Positions 26,501 through 41,500 of a stretch of 64,000 nt of DNA are shown here, one piece after another. The stretch comes from Saccharina japonica (Eukaryota; Sar; Phaeophyceae; Laminariales; Laminariaceae). The notes under the pieces are model-generated. The model saw only the letters and a list, made by a program, of their open reading frames with translations. It searched no databases and was not told the origin of the DNA. Location: contig MEHQ01002038.1 of assembly GCA_008828725.1 (NCBI GenBank), positions 313,173-377,172 of the forward strand. The letters are read 5' to 3'. The position numbers and the translations under genes were made by a program. How positions within the stretch are numbered: the first letter of the stretch is position 1; each line of letters opens with the position of its first letter.

Positions 26501-29500
26501 CAACTGCCAATACATTTCCCCAACTCCAAACACGGAAGCCAAGCACGAGGCGTACGCGAACAAACTCTTCAACGTATATATCAGTAGTCAACAATATGCG
26601 GGAACGGCGTAATAGGCGCTATAACTGCAGCCTCAAAGATATTGCAGTTCGTATATACAAGGTTAACAACGGTAAGTGTAGCACGTAATGTATCTGAGGC
26701 GAAATCGTCGAAAACATATTTGCATCGCCCAACAGCGGACTTTGATACAACGTTTAAACTCGTTTTCTAACGAACATGACAGAACAATATGCATTGGCTC
26801 CAAATATATCGGGTTCTTTGACAGTCAGTGAATCAGTTCGAACTGGTTTGAGCTGCAATATACAACCCATACAGTTCGTGTAGGACGGATCAACTACCTG
26901 ACTCGTGAAGAAGCATGCGTGAGTATGGCGTATCGACGAACATTTGCGTATATGACCTACTGTGTCCTCGAGTTTGCGGTCATACCATCTGAACTATGCT
27001 GTTGCATACAGGGTCGATTCCTCCTGGGATCAGCAAGCTTGTGGCGTTACAAACCTTCGATGCCCCCAGGAATCAACTGAGTGGTGAGCTTAGGAAACGT
27101 CTATTCGATTCGTTGCACGATTTTCGGTCTGATTGGAATAGTTTCGCGAACCAAGTTGGGCTGTCGATCGGTCACGCTGTGCTACTATGATCTGAATGCG
27201 GCTTCCGTTGCCCTACGGTATGGCGTGGGGTACATTTCCCAAATTGCATATCATGTAAATTTGGCCTGATTTGTGTGTTCGAGGATGATTATGCAAAACA
27301 CGTCCGACGCTTATTTGCCGGAATTCACTAGACGGAGCATTATGCACCACTACGTAGGTATGGGTGTTCGATGCCATACCGAGGTAGACGGGGTTTAATT
27401 GGGCTCAATTCAATTGAAGTATAACATAAGTGGTCATGTTACAACAGTGGTGTGCTTTGCCGTTGAGCGTATTGTTCGGGTCTCGTGTGCAATACCCATA
27501 TTGTCGTGATTTGTGTCGCGTGTAGAGCTGCCCACGTCAAGAATATCCCCAACAATTGGTACTCGGCTCTGCCGTAGCATGATAAGTAGTCTAGAAAGAC
27601 TGATTATTTATTCGCACGATTAAAGTTGAGGGCTGCATAACACCGGGTAGAATGCGGTATCGCAAATTTTCGGTTATGATGCGAGATGCACCAGCGGGAT
27701 CGACAACTGCTCTTGGTCTCCCACTGCTAGGTCCGGTTGGCCGCTTCTTTGGCGCTACTATGTGAAGGTTGATTATCACTTCAGTATAATGTTTTTTTCG
27801 TAATACGCGCATGGTGCACAACGGAGCACTGTGTTGGCCGCTGACGCGCGTTTCGCGTAGTGCAGCATGCGCAAGTTGCGGTACAGTCCCCGGGAGGGCA
27901 CCAGGAAGGCCGCCGGAACCAAAAGTTTGTGATACCGACGTTGAACTGCGCCTGCAAAAAACGCTTCAAATGCTTCGGAGTATGCATTTATCAGTCAAAC
28001 TAACCTCAACAAAAGTTAGCCTGCGACGGTCATACCTCCATAAAACATTGTTCGCCTGCATCGAATCGTGTAGAACATTTTTAGCAACACGCCTCCGGTG
28101 TTTGTTTCCTATATGATTGCCTTGGTGTGAAATGTCGACCTGGTTCGACATAGTGATTCCTAAAATGCGCCTTAGGGTAGACAACCAAACGCACATGTAG
28201 AGCAAGAATTAGTGGTATGGTGGCATAAAGAGTGGTGTGCGTGTTTAGGACACGCATACCTCGTGATTCCAAGTTTTTGAACGGTTGTACCGATGTTGGT
28301 ATTTTGCTATGCTCCAGTTCGCTTACCGATTCCCCCATATTGCCACCAACCACTACACTTGATCACGAACCGCTATGGAGGTAACGTACTCAAAACACCC
28401 ACATTTTGGTCGACAAAGGGCGTGTATATCCTGCACGGATATATCTGCGTCTTGGTCCGGGCGGCTATACCATGCATGCTATTGTCGGCAGCAATTCAAC
28501 ATACTGATTGAAATCAATATTAAGTTCCAATCCATTCCCTGGCACCCAGGATAGCACGGCTACATTTGAAGTCCAGGCATCGTTGATATCACGTTCATCA
28601 ATAAGGTAATCGAGCGTATACATACCGACCGCCGACATCCGCTTGTCTCGTACCGACCGGCCATATCACCGGCACGATGTGATGTCGCTGGTGTCTGTGT
28701 TGTCTCAGCGTGGTGAACGCGGTGGCATCGTCGTAACAATAAACCGTTGTCGTTCACAATTGCACCCAGGTGCGATTCCAGCAGGATTCGGGCAGCTTGT
28801 AACCTTAAAGAGGCTTGAGCTCCACGGCAATAACCTGACCGGTAGGTTTGAATGGTTTGCAGCTTGCACGTGTAATCAATACGTTCGTTGTTGTTCGCAG
28901 TATATTTGTGATTAAACTGTTGCTCAGCATGTTTCAATCAGGCACAACAGTTTGTGTCTAGTGCCAAAAGAGGGGGTATACACCAGACTTGTGATGTCTA
29001 CGAGCTGGTTCAGGCTTCTTACCCCAAATTTCGTCCGTCACGAATGCCCCATACAATAGCAACTCCAATGTCATATTATTGGTATCATACTGACCGCTAC
29101 AAACAGTGGAAGAGGGTGGCATCGCCAGTTGTTTGTTGAAGGACCAAGAACTGGCGCTGCCGCCGAAAATATGGTCCGACCTATCACAGGTCTTCAAAGA
29201 GGTCAACAATGGTCAGGCGTCATCGTAGGAAAACACCCCCCCCCCCCTTAAATTTGTGTTTGGAACGACCCGCTTCCACGTGATCCAGGGCATGTTTGTA
29301 CGACGTTTCACGCGAATATCAGATTATCTGACTGCGTATGATCAATATGAAGTCATGTTTAACGCCAAAAAATCGATTAAATACTGACACTAAGTAACTA
29401 CGAGGCAACGCCTGTTTATTGCACTTTTACCGCACAAAGGTCCAAGTGCCCACGCCTTGGTTTGGGGACAGACCCTGAACTTCGGCACACGTGTGCTATG

Positions 29501-32500
29501 CCCCCCGCCCGAGCCTGTAATTAATGCGTGTACTTATTCGTTTCGCCGGAAATTTTGGATCTCTTAAGACATATGTTTCCCCTCCCAAAAAAAAACTAAT
29601 ATCGGGCGGAAAAACAAAAACACATTCGTTAACGGCTCGGATAGTGCGCATGAAACACGGGTGCCAAAGGTCAGGGTCTATCTTCAACATACGCCGTGGA
29701 CATCGGCTACTGAATATATGCTGGGCGGTATGCTTGAACTAACATGTACCTTGACTTCAACACACCCGTTTGCGTACTGATACCTGTCTCGTGTAGCTCA
29801 TCCGATCCTGCGATTGCCGCATCTGCCTAGAGACTGCATAATTATGACTACGCCATTCCGAGGATGCTTCATCGCATGACCAAACTCCTCTACGAATATT
29901 GGAGTGTAGATTGGGCTGTGTGCTATGTTGGTTAGGCGCAGATACAGAAGTTAGTAATCAGGCATTACATGCATCAAGTCGAGCGTCCCTGAGAAATAAT
30001 GTCCGAGAGCTAGAAGATTCGTCTGGACGGTACAAGTGGAAACGCTAATGTCGATCTAAACAAACACGCCGCAGCGTGTATCTGAACCCATCTGGTATCG
30101 TTTGCCCACATAATGTTTTCTGCGTTTTCCATTCGAAACATATACGCAGCTGGAGGCATTTGCTACACAGATCATTGGTTTGCGTTACCTCCCGCGTTTC
30201 GTGCAGGTCGGATTGAATTCGAGCCATCCCGCCTGGTGGTATTGACGAGCCTAGCGATCGACGGCTGCGTCTTCGCTGACGAGCATGGTAACTGCAGTGA
30301 TCGACGTAATCGCTGGGTTTGCGTGTTTTGGCGGATGCAACTGGTGTTGAATATGATATTAGATTATAATTGTACACAAATCTAGAAGGTGTTTAGTGTG
30401 TGTATCCGGCAGAGTATTACTTTAATCGGTTGTCCTGAGCACGAAACCTTCTGTGCAGTGACTTCGCCGACCGTTGTACGGTAGCTTTCGCTCTCTCCGG
30501 CGACGACGGTGACGATAGTGTCTACTGCCCTTGACCGCATGTGTTGTGTGACAGAATACCCTGGGCATGACAAAAACTCCCTTCATATTTTGTTTATGGT
30601 ATTGTGGATGGCATCTGGTGGATGCCTCTAACGAGTTGACTTCTGTATATAGTATAATGCAAATCACATACTGGTGATCTTATGTGTATATTGTTAACAT
30701 AGGTCGATACTGCATGTCACCGACCGCGGCTTAGAAAGGCAGATAATGCACCTCGTACTGTCCGCAGTGCCAGGCCGTTGCAGCCGATTTTCTCCATCAA
30801 TAGCCTAACTTTGCAGCACGTTGCTTTTCGTGTCCGTATAGGATACAATGCCTCCAAGATCGGCAAGCTCCCATCCTTGGCAAGCCTCAAGATCAAGAAC
30901 TACATACCGACCGGTAGGTGTACATTGTTCAAACAAAAATCGAATGGGTGCGCGCTTGTGGCTTTTGTTTGAATGGAAAGGTGGGGTAGTTTTAATGATT
31001 GTGGAGTATCTCCCGGGGAACCCATATATATATTTTTGATGTGATTTAGAGGAGGTAGTCACCTACCAGGTATGGTCGTTATACTACGCAAAAAAAGTCT
31101 AAGGAAGCTGGTTGTTTTGAATTTTAGCATGATCTCCATATACCCTTATGACGAAGCGAGGCCTCCCGTCCGTAATGAAAGAAATATCCGTAATTGGTCG
31201 TGGTTCACGGCTAGAAGGGTCAGCTGTCGGCGACTATATGCGTAATGGTGGTGCCGCAAAAAGTGCGTGATGTGCGGTTATGTTTAGTCGTGGGCACTGG
31301 GTACGGTCACCCGTTGTGTCCTGAACCCCCCCGGTTCATACGCACAACATGTGAACGTTCTGCTACCTGCAGTATGGCTTGGGCACGCAATTCATAGATA
31401 CTCCAAGTTACCAAAAAGTTACCCAAGGTTTTGTGCACGTGTGACAACGACTACATGCATAGCACCCTAGTCTTCAATGACGGCGAGGTTGTATCACATT
31501 TCTAGAACCAATCTGCAGGACCATGACTCTTCCTCTAGGTGAACGGATCCACGTCCCGAGGACCCGAGTTGATGCTTGCCTTGCATTCATATCTGACGGG
31601 TACTGACACGGACAAGCTGGAGGCCTAGGGTATCCTTAGTTGGCATGGCCGGCTGTCATCTGTAACCGGTTTGATGAGTTACTGCACAGTCGACGTTGTT
31701 CGCTTGTAATTGGCGTCACGTCGACGCCACTATTAACTATACTGTAGAGTATATCGCGCAATAGCTTGCCCATTATTGGTTTTAAGGAATATTGCTTGTA
31801 CCGGGCGGAGAACAAACCAGTCGACTCGAAACAGTTTTTATGCTGTGCTCGGTCGGCCACCAATAACTCGTTTCAACGCTGGTGTTTACCGTTGAAAAGG
31901 ATTCGCGTGTAGCATTCTGGTAATAATCCTTCAATAAACGTTACGGTTCGATGAGATACGGCAAATGCCTTAATGCAGCCCACTGTCTGTAATAATATTT
32001 TGCCAACGATCGGAACATGTGTGAATTAGACCCCTGGCTCGCAAGACAGTCAGATGTGGCTAGAAACAGGAACACGTGGCGCGCGTTTTCTTAGACGAAT
32101 CAGACCAAGCTTTTCAGTTTCATGTATGTTGCCCGCTCTGAATACTTTCATGCTCCCCTCGCATGCAGGTGGTCATCTTTCGGAACTCATCAGTCTGACG
32201 TGTTTGACCAGGCTCTTGATCACACGCCGGGAGCCGGCGGGTGCCGAAGGTGTGTGGATGTGTAGTCGAGCAAAATAATTAGGACGTGCGGTTCACTCAC
32301 CGTACGTCGTGCTTCGTCGTTTTAAACTAACACATCCGGTTGATGAGATCGTCAAAGTAGGAAGTAGAGCAATTCATCCACTCCAAGGCTGTCGAAAGGA
32401 TAGTCAGGTTCACGTCCAACTAGCACTCCATATATTTGCCAAGGGCGTGACAGCAGTCCTTACGATATTGAATACGCATTTAGCTCTACGAATACACTTC

Positions 32501-35500
32501 GGGTAGGATACGAGGCATGTGACTCGTGCTACGGTCACCGTGGGGGTAACCTGTAAGCGTCCCCATGCGCCTCACTTGAAAGCATATGTACCTCAAATAT
32601 CAATCGGCGTCAAGAACAATTGCCTTCTCAGCTCTTCACAATATGGTAAACCCGATCATGAGTTCTTCACCTTCCCTTTTCTCCCTACGTAGCTGATTCA
32701 ATGTTCCTCGTGTCGAGCTCAAGCTCAATAATCGAATTTCAAAGGATATCCTGGATTCTCTTCGAGAGGTTTACGACCAACCTTCCGCGTTAACGGGCAC
32801 CGGAACTAAGTTTGACATTGAGGCAGGGTTCGACCAGACCTCACGGCCTCACCAACGTGAATATATTTGTAATACACGGTCCGTCATATCGAAACAGATT
32901 GTGATCACCTCACTACCTTTAAGCGAAAATATAACAATGGAATCCTATACGGATGGCAAGGTGCGTTGGACATTATCTGATGGACGCTCGGGAAGCTGGT
33001 TGAGACACGACTGTGCGGACCGCATGACGAGGCCGCTTATAGACTCGACGGCGAAAACGCGTGTTCCGTTTTTACATCACGGCTAGCAATATTGTTTTCA
33101 ACATATAAACCGGAAGATTAAAATTTAGGTCGTTTTTTCCATGACGTTCGGCCTATATTAATCCCGATACTCAAGCCCATGAGCTAATTAGGCATCCAAC
33201 AAACATTGTGGTACAAATTCCATCGCATATGAGCATACTCCGTAGTATCGAACATGAAGCGAATCGTCAGTTCAAACAAATTCGTTCTAGAGTGTTACAC
33301 GCACCTTCGCCAAGCTCGCTGTCACTAAAGTGTGTCACTTCGATTTTTGTGTGCTGTTACTGGGCCGATTCGCAGTTAGTAAGAGGCCATAGTCATATTG
33401 TGCAGAGCCTGGCGGAACCCTAGACCGGCGTCCGTTGTGTTTTGTGCTGCTTGCTATGCATGCCAGGGGTTGTCCTATATGGATACTTGAGACAAGGTTT
33501 GCTCGACTTAAAAACGCACGCTTATCGTATACCTGGTATGTTTTTTTCTTGCGTGAAAGGGTTAAGATATTATGGATGTAACCGAATGCAGACCGATACA
33601 TTTGGGTAGCAATATGATCACCTAAACCGTGCCTTGTTTTTACTGACTTGACAATAGCTGAATAACCGTACTGCCCGCCCTCCCTCGCTTCGTTCTTGAG
33701 TCAGTTTCATGTGAAATTCCGTTCGGCATATGGATGTTGGTACACTTGAGGACGCTCTACATCTCTGGCGAAGGATGGACCGGTAAGTGAAAGTACGAGG
33801 TATCTACCTAGATGGATCAATGCATATATTGAGCTTTTGTTACTTTCACTTGACATAGGTTGTCTGTCTGGGTAAAACTTTCTTTCTTATGTAGTGTCTA
33901 CATTGCGTAAATCAGTTGTGGGTTGGAGTGATCTGAACGAGCACCAATCGGGCTTGGTCGATGTACAAGGAAGACATTTCCCCCAATCCCGATGTTGGTT
34001 CGTCCGCTGCGTGACACAATACCGTATTGTATAATATTATTGTAGCAATGACAGATGCATTCTGTTTGGACCATGTCCGGACAGAATGCTTAAGAGTCGA
34101 ACAAACCTGTTACGTTGTGCTTGACAATCATAATCATGCCACGTGGGCGAAGGATGAACGACAAGCTGTTCGGGCTACTCCAATATTTCAAACTGCGCCG
34201 TCAACAATGCCCGAACGTGGCTGGCACCACGAATACGCGGAGCGTATGGTGCTTCCTCGCCTGCGTACAGTGTAGAACGAGTACATAACGCATACCGGGG
34301 AGTACCGGCATGCATATCTCCTGTGCACGGTGTGGAAGGTTGTTTGGGCTTCGCAACTAAGGAAAGCTACACCCCTTTTCAAGCCAATTTACACATTTTC
34401 CATACGGCAAAAAATGCTGGGGCTATTTGTAACACTGAGCTATTTGCAACACTGGTTCTGCGGTGTCCAGGTCCTGACTCGCCCAGCTGGTTGGTGTCAA
34501 TCGTTGCAGATAGTTTGTTCACTTCGAGCGATCGGTTGATCTTGCTCGTACATGTGTGGAAGCAACTCGAACTTCCCCTGGCAAGACAGTCTGAGAGAGA
34601 GGATAACGCCCAGTTTAGATCAAAGCAACGTACCAATTACAAATTGCCCCCTAACGAGATAGGACACGACAATGCACAAGAAAACTGGAACTAGTTAACC
34701 TATCAACGAATACACTATCAAACTGAAGGGAAACTTGTGTTACTGCAGTTCTCAAGATGGTACGAGTTTGAAGCAGTCGGAAACGTGTTATCAATATATC
34801 ACAATACTCTCCAGTAGCATGGAGAATGCCTTTATAACACAATCGAGAGAGGGTAAGCCCGACAGACCGCAATTCGTGTTCGACGCACCGCTTGAGTCGT
34901 GTTGTAGACAGTGTGGAGCATCACTGTCCATGGGGTTCGGATATTGTACAGTCAAATACAGTGCGAAACCACATTCGAAGAAGAGTCTTCGTGTATTAGG
35001 TTTGAACCAGGCGTAAATTAGGTCCAAACGGGGACCATTTCGCATACAGTACTGTGAACGTCCATCATACGAACGCCACGACGATTGAACCCATTGCTCA
35101 AAGGAGTACCAGAATCTCTAGACCAATATTTTGTTTTTTCATTCTCCCCAACGGGTTAATAAGTATGGGATTGATGCCACCATGAGTTGCCTGCAACCCG
35201 CGTAAGATACAGAACTCGCCTGTTGTTTTGATACGATGTTACGTCCATGTGGGCTCCCCTACTTGGGCGACGCCGGAGGGTTTGTTGAAAGATCTACGTG
35301 AAATACACACGGTGTAAGCAGTAACCGTGACTTTTCCTATCCTGCAGAAAGGAATGGCGAAGCTTACACCATACCCTTCACGACGACACATTGTGTACTG
35401 GCACATAGCGCTTGCCAATGTCGTTATGAATGACAGCGTTGCATCTCAAACCACCAAACATATGTGTTTCAGTGACTGCACGCAGTCACGACGTATTGAT

Positions 35501-38500
35501 CATGGCTTTGAATTCATAAACTGGATGCAGGTTCCCTTTCCTCGGACGTCTGCCGGCTGTCGGCCTTGAAAGAGCTAAATATCCAGGGTGGTCAGCTGAC
35601 AGGTGAGAGTGCGTGATACTATACTGATATTGAGCTATTGTTTGGTGCATGGCCTATACACGTCAACACACAGTTGCCAACATATATACTCTGCACAGCT
35701 AGTGGCTATAGCCCACAACCGCAGACAAATATTCAATCTACACATAGCGCAGATGTTCTTACTGGGAAACATATGCACATACGAGCTGGTCCAAGCAAAG
35801 AACGAACCAAATTCGCTTTGGACCCCTAAGCAACGTACATGTTGAACAGAACGACACGTCGATTTCTCACGTATACGTACATAGTTTGCTGTGATGCCCA
35901 CCTTGCCATAGATGAATAGAGTTAGGTGTTGATGCCATTTGTTTTTGGAATTTTCTAATTATTTTCCCAGGTTATTATTTTCCTTATCCTTGACTGGACG
36001 GGACGGTACAGTACAATGGCTTTTTTTCCCATGATGGCATGGAACAGTCAATGCCTTTGTTCACGACGGGACGGGACGGTACATATATATTGTTTCTCGT
36101 GGGGACGGAATGCTAAATAGTTGTTTTTCGGAGTGACGAGACGGTACATGTTGTGCGTCTCTGCGGGACGTGTCGAACGTGATTCTGGTAACGGTGCATG
36201 TTGTGGTGTGAAGCATTTGTTGACCGTGATTGCCGTTGGTGGTCGTGTTGGTTTTGCGAGCCGGTGGACTACGCCTGTATCGTACTCAATACCGGTGCCG
36301 GTATCGACCACGGCGGTGCTGGAGGTGGTTCTGGATTCGTTTGGGGTTTATTGCATCGTCTCTCGTGTGTGATGTGCGAGGTCGGTGTAATACATTATCA
36401 CCTACTTGGAGATTTCGTAACGCCAACCTCAAGTTTACACTTTCAAAAAGGAATACTTGGTGTGTGCTTAATATATCGTACCTATCATCGTCACAACTTC
36501 ATAATTTCATATTTGGTCTCTCCCAGAATATTAATGAACGCGTAAAAGCTACGGTCTGCGGAGCGCGGATTGAATATTAGCGTAACGAATGGAAGGCGTG
36601 TTTGGTTGAGGTACACCATAGAATTACAGCAGCGGGATCTATGTTTCCAGCTGGATTCCGTGTGATAGCAATGTTCGTCTCATGGAACACACATACCTAC
36701 TACCCACCCAATTAGCCCTCATCGACGACCCGGTCCAATGACTTCCATCCCGACTGGCGCACCACCACTCTCCTTCTGCTGCTGCAACGCCGGCACTTGG
36801 AGCGCCAGAACCCCTTGCTCTTGCAATACCCGCTCCTGCTAGACATGCTGCATACCCTGCTATCGAAAATTCATCTAACTTCGGCTACGATGACGGTCGT
36901 GAAGGTTTTGGCTGTGGGTTTCCATGTTACCGCAGAAGCAGCTCTCATCGTCTGTTCGAAATCTACACACGTGACGGTTTACGCCGCTGCGATGTTAGGT
37001 CAAATAGTGTGCGCCGTCTGCGATCCTGCACTGCTAAGGTTTCGCCAGAGGTTCGGTCCTGACCCAACCGGTGTGTTAGAACGTCAAACGCTGTTTGCGT
37101 CCGGCAGACGGCAAGAAGTGTCCTCTGTACACCAACATCAGTTCCATGGCATCGATCCGGCCTCTGCACTAGGCATAATAGTATTGTACCCACCCGAGGG
37201 CTTGTGATTTGCCAGAAACTCGTCATACCGACGTGCCTGTTTGATGGCTTAGAACGATCCGGGCACTCCCGGTACAGCCGTCCTAATAGTAGTAGTGCAC
37301 GAACCTGTAACGGTCGCGGCCCGAGCCGGCCCAGCAAAACACCTATGCCGCCTCATGGGCAGAGTGAACATCGTAGCAGTCGTGGAAGTAGTACAAAACA
37401 TCTTCGTTGGCAGAGGTACGGGCTGGCCCCTTGAACAAAGTAAGCCGCCTCATGGGCAAAGCAAAACGGCCCACACTATGGCTAAATCTCATGAGCCGCG
37501 TCCTAGCCCGGCATATCCAAAATGGAGAGATCCTGAGCGGGCCTGGCACAGACCGACGGCTGCTGACATGCCGTATTTCGTTTTTGATAGATTTCTAAGA
37601 AATGCTTCCCAGATGCTCGTGAACTGGTCGTAGTTTTCCTAAATACAACCGTATCTACCTCATCGATCACATTGGAATTACGGAGTCGCCACACGGAATG
37701 TATGGAGAGAAAAACCAAACAGACACAAAACGATGACCCCACTTGTGTGCTCGCTCAGTGCGTGTTTCGCCAGAGTGGTTGCCCCTCTGGAGGTTAACAG
37801 CCGTGACATGTTTTGAACTACCTCCACTTGTTTGGGGACGCACTGTTTGAATCAAAACAGGACGATATGCGATCATCCCCTATATTGGCGTGGGACAATC
37901 GAATGAAACATTGGATATCCTACAAGAAGAGTAGTCTCGAGCAACGCTTGGTGCTCGAAAATCACGTCCTTAGTGAGGACCTTCCTAGGTGCGGGGGGGG
38001 GGGGTGTACTCATGTTGTGCTGGGCCGTAGTCGTATGACCATAGACTCTCCCATCCCTACAAATGTCTGGACAGAGTACGTTGGATTTTCACCAAGCAGG
38101 CAGACAACGCTTTCACCAAGCGCGAAGCGCCGTGAGGTATTGTATGAGTCGCATGGAGAGTGAGTGGCATTCACCTAAGAACTGCCTCTGAGGCGGACCT
38201 GCATATGGACGACAGCCTCTAATGAATTGATTCAATTTCTGGTGTGGTCACTTCCAGAAACAGCAATGGGTATTACTACGTATCTACCTCATGGGTGCAT
38301 TACAATATACCCGGTACACACTACGTGATATGAGCATTCCCATTGTGCAGAGTTGATGTCATCGACCCAACACAAACGATCTAACAGGACCTCCAGCCTT
38401 GGCGATCGCCAAACGAAAACAAAAGCGGTAACCTCGTTGTCTAGCTCACGCAGTTAAAGGCATGTTTTACAGCGTCGTCGCCAAACGACACCAACCCCAG

Positions 38501-41500
38501 CCTACGAAAATATGTAGGAGGGGGGGGTCAATCATGCTCATGTTGTGCATGGCCATAGTCGTATGACCGAAGACTCATGCATCCCTACCGTGACGAGACG
38601 AAGCACGTGCGGTATTCACCAACCAGGCAGACATTGCTTGCACCAAGCGCGAAGCGCCGTGGGGTGTCGAGCGAGTCGCATGAAAAGTAAGCCTCATCCT
38701 ACTAAGCACCGCTTGCGAGGCGGATTTGCCTATGGACGACAGCTTCCAACGAACATATTGGGTTTTTGGTGCGGCCACTTCAAGAGACATAATTTGGGTG
38801 CTACCAAGTATCTGCCTCGTCAATGCCCGGCCATATACTCACGACGTGATACGATCATCTGTCTCGTGCGGAATTGAGGTTCTCAACTCCGCAAAGATGT
38901 ATTTAACAAGACCGCCAGCCTTGGCAACCGCCAAAAACAAAACACCAGTACGCTGGATGTCTAGCTCAGGCGGTGAGAGACGTGGTTTACAGCGTCGTCG
39001 CCAACCCACGTCAACCCAGCCTATATATGTATAGAATATATTGGGGGGGGGGGGCAATATAGTAATTAAACACGTCATACATGGCCGAAGTCCTATGAAA
39101 GCGAACGCTTACTTCGGTAGAGGTAGCATTGGTCGGCCAGAGTGAGTCCAACTCCCGCAGCTCATTGTCTCGACATTGTTCGAACAACATTCGCAATGAA
39201 CAATGATTGTCGTGAAATACGTTGAATTTAAAGTTGCGCATAGGGTTGCCCGTTTAGCGTTTCTGGAAAGCAAGGTTGAGTTTTTAAATAAATCGCCTCC
39301 ACTGTGGAGGCTCAGATAAAATGTAGATGCAACCCCTATACCGAAACACGCGTCAGTAGGACTATAAGGAAATAGAAGCACGAATAATCCTCGCAGCAGA
39401 GAACACTCTAAAACCGCACGCGGAGCCGCATAGTGCAACACGTCCTTCAACTGTTGGTCTCTGACCTGCACAGCTGCTGACGCTGCAGCCCATTCTCAAC
39501 CAAGTCCGCTGAACGTGATTCGGGTCTATTGCACATTGTAAAGTGATTATCGTGGTGCTGTAGCGGAGACATTTGTCCACGTACGCGTACACCCTCCGCC
39601 GTGCCGAAGTAAACAGATGTTATGTAATAGAACGTCGGTTGTCGTCTCTTTGTTGAGCAAACAATGCCAATGTGCCAGGCTTTGACTTGGACACATGCGG
39701 TCCTGGTTTAGTATTGGAATTGCGATGCAGTCGCGGAGAAAGTCGACGACGTTGCGAACTTCTCGTACTCCGTTGAGCACAATTGATCACACGTACCTTG
39801 CACATAATGTGCATACCGCAGCCATACATCTACCGTTGTCGCGGTGTTACATACAATACAGCAGCAATCAACAACATTACATTAATGTGTTTAAACTTTT
39901 TTATTCGTGCGGTAGCGCCAACATGGGACGCCCTTGGGTATTTGGGGCTATAGAGGGAAAGCGTGTTATACTCTTTATGATGATTAAAGCATCGGTAGCA
40001 CGAGTCAGACCCGGCCTCACGGGCGAATACTTTATTCCAAGGCTTGAAACAACCACTCGTGCAACACATGCGCACCATGATGGCACTCGTCCATCTGCAC
40101 GGTATTCTTCGACGCGTGAAAATGTCGAACTAGTCGTCTTGGTTTTGCTAGACATGTTCTCCCAGAAGTTTAAAGTTTGTACACGGTCATTGTTAGTGCT
40201 TCGGCTATTCCATTTCAAATCGATATATATACAGTGACTTACTCTTCGTATACGTCTCTCAGGCATGGATGGGGTGTGCGCTAGACACATCCTGCTGGTT
40301 GGTGTATATGATGTGAGTGATCGCAATTGTTTGCAGCGAACGTAGATGATCAATTACTCTCGTTCAGGCTTTGCAAGCAGTACGGAATGTTAAGGCATAT
40401 TCCAAGGCTGCGTCGTGCCATGTCTACTTGCGACAAAATCCCGCCATCGAGCCGGTATCAAACTTGTTTACCATGTGACAGACTGTAACCCCCCTCCCCG
40501 GCTATCTCGTATACCACGGGTCATAAACGACTAGGCGCCAACAGTTTGCCGAAAATCGACGAACTGGCACTGCCCTGCCCATGCAGCGGCTACAACGACA
40601 TGGAAGGGCTAGAGCAGCACACAGCACGTTGACCTCGCACATTATACTCGCGCCACACTTCACATCGGCGTGTGACGCCTTTCGTTGTGCCATCCAGGTT
40701 CAATCCCCACCGAGATAGGCCGCATGGCGGGCTTGACTACGCTCACTCTTACACGGAGCAACTTTTCTGGTGAGTACATCGTTCGTCGTCTCTCGTCGTA
40801 TTCTCTTTTTTATGCTGTCTGCGTCATTTCATGGGATGATACTAATGTGGCGGATGCGTAGTGATTTGCCGAAGACGAATGTAGGTATCCTTGAAGCCCG
40901 TCAGAGACATGGATTGTTCTGGCCCAGACCGTATTCCCGCTACCGTCGCAAGGGTCACAACGTTGTTATTGTTTTATAAGATATCGATTGCTTGCCCCGT
41001 TGCCGTGGACCATATACCCGGGACATATGTTCGGAGACGGAACCTAGCACTGGTTCCAGCCACAAGTAAACAGCGGTTTCCTCGAAACCGTTCGAGGTTT
41101 CGTGTTTGCAGTAAGGGGGCCAAATTGGGCACGAATGCTGGACGTCTATATACTTCGTATATATACAATCTGAGGCGTGGCCTCTGTATGTTTGCCGTTT
41201 TTAAGCGTCAGTTCTACTAATGGTTGGGAGAATTTGGCAGCCTTGACGTCTCCTGACGACCGGCAAAACGGCACGACCGCCCCTCCGTGTTTTCGTACTG
41301 CCATCAAGAATACCGTCCAAAACTCTGTTTCTAAACTTTAAAAACACTTTGTTTTGCTCATGTATCTGGACTTATTACTCGTAATAAGTGCTTGATATCA
41401 TCCACACTAACATATATAAAACACACCCGATATAGACTGCCACTTTCTACTTCTTTCAACTCGCCGTCCCTCCACCCAGTGCCGAACTCTTGCTCGCCAA

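Larger units (their letters stand above)
21180..27200 (+). repeat. 3.2-3.4 kb duplicated block with LRR exons 7 and 8
   Basis: Direct copies roughly at 21180-23830 and 24385-27200. Anchors: GAGGCCGTACCAATCG in both; TGCCAGATCTAGTGCAGG (21511) against TGCCAACTCTACTGCAGG (24714); CCACCAGC at about 22553 and 26011; GCATTGCTTGCCG at about 22724 and 26185; then the exons at 23621 and 27012. The offset drifts from 3.20 to 3.46 kb through indels. Part of the block (GCTTGCCGTCGACC) occurs a third time near 17711, upstream of exon 5. Confidence 0.8.

Noticed and set aside
36720-37640. GC-richer stretch with overlapping frames, suspected of being an old transposon protein
   Set aside because: No reverse transcriptase, integrase, protease or transposase motif could be recognised and no terminal repeats were found.
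39695-40353. Overlapping long frames on both strands, one with a PGLTGEY segment that hints at an LRR end
   Set aside because: No LRR scaffold upstream and no acceptor or donor at the right distance.
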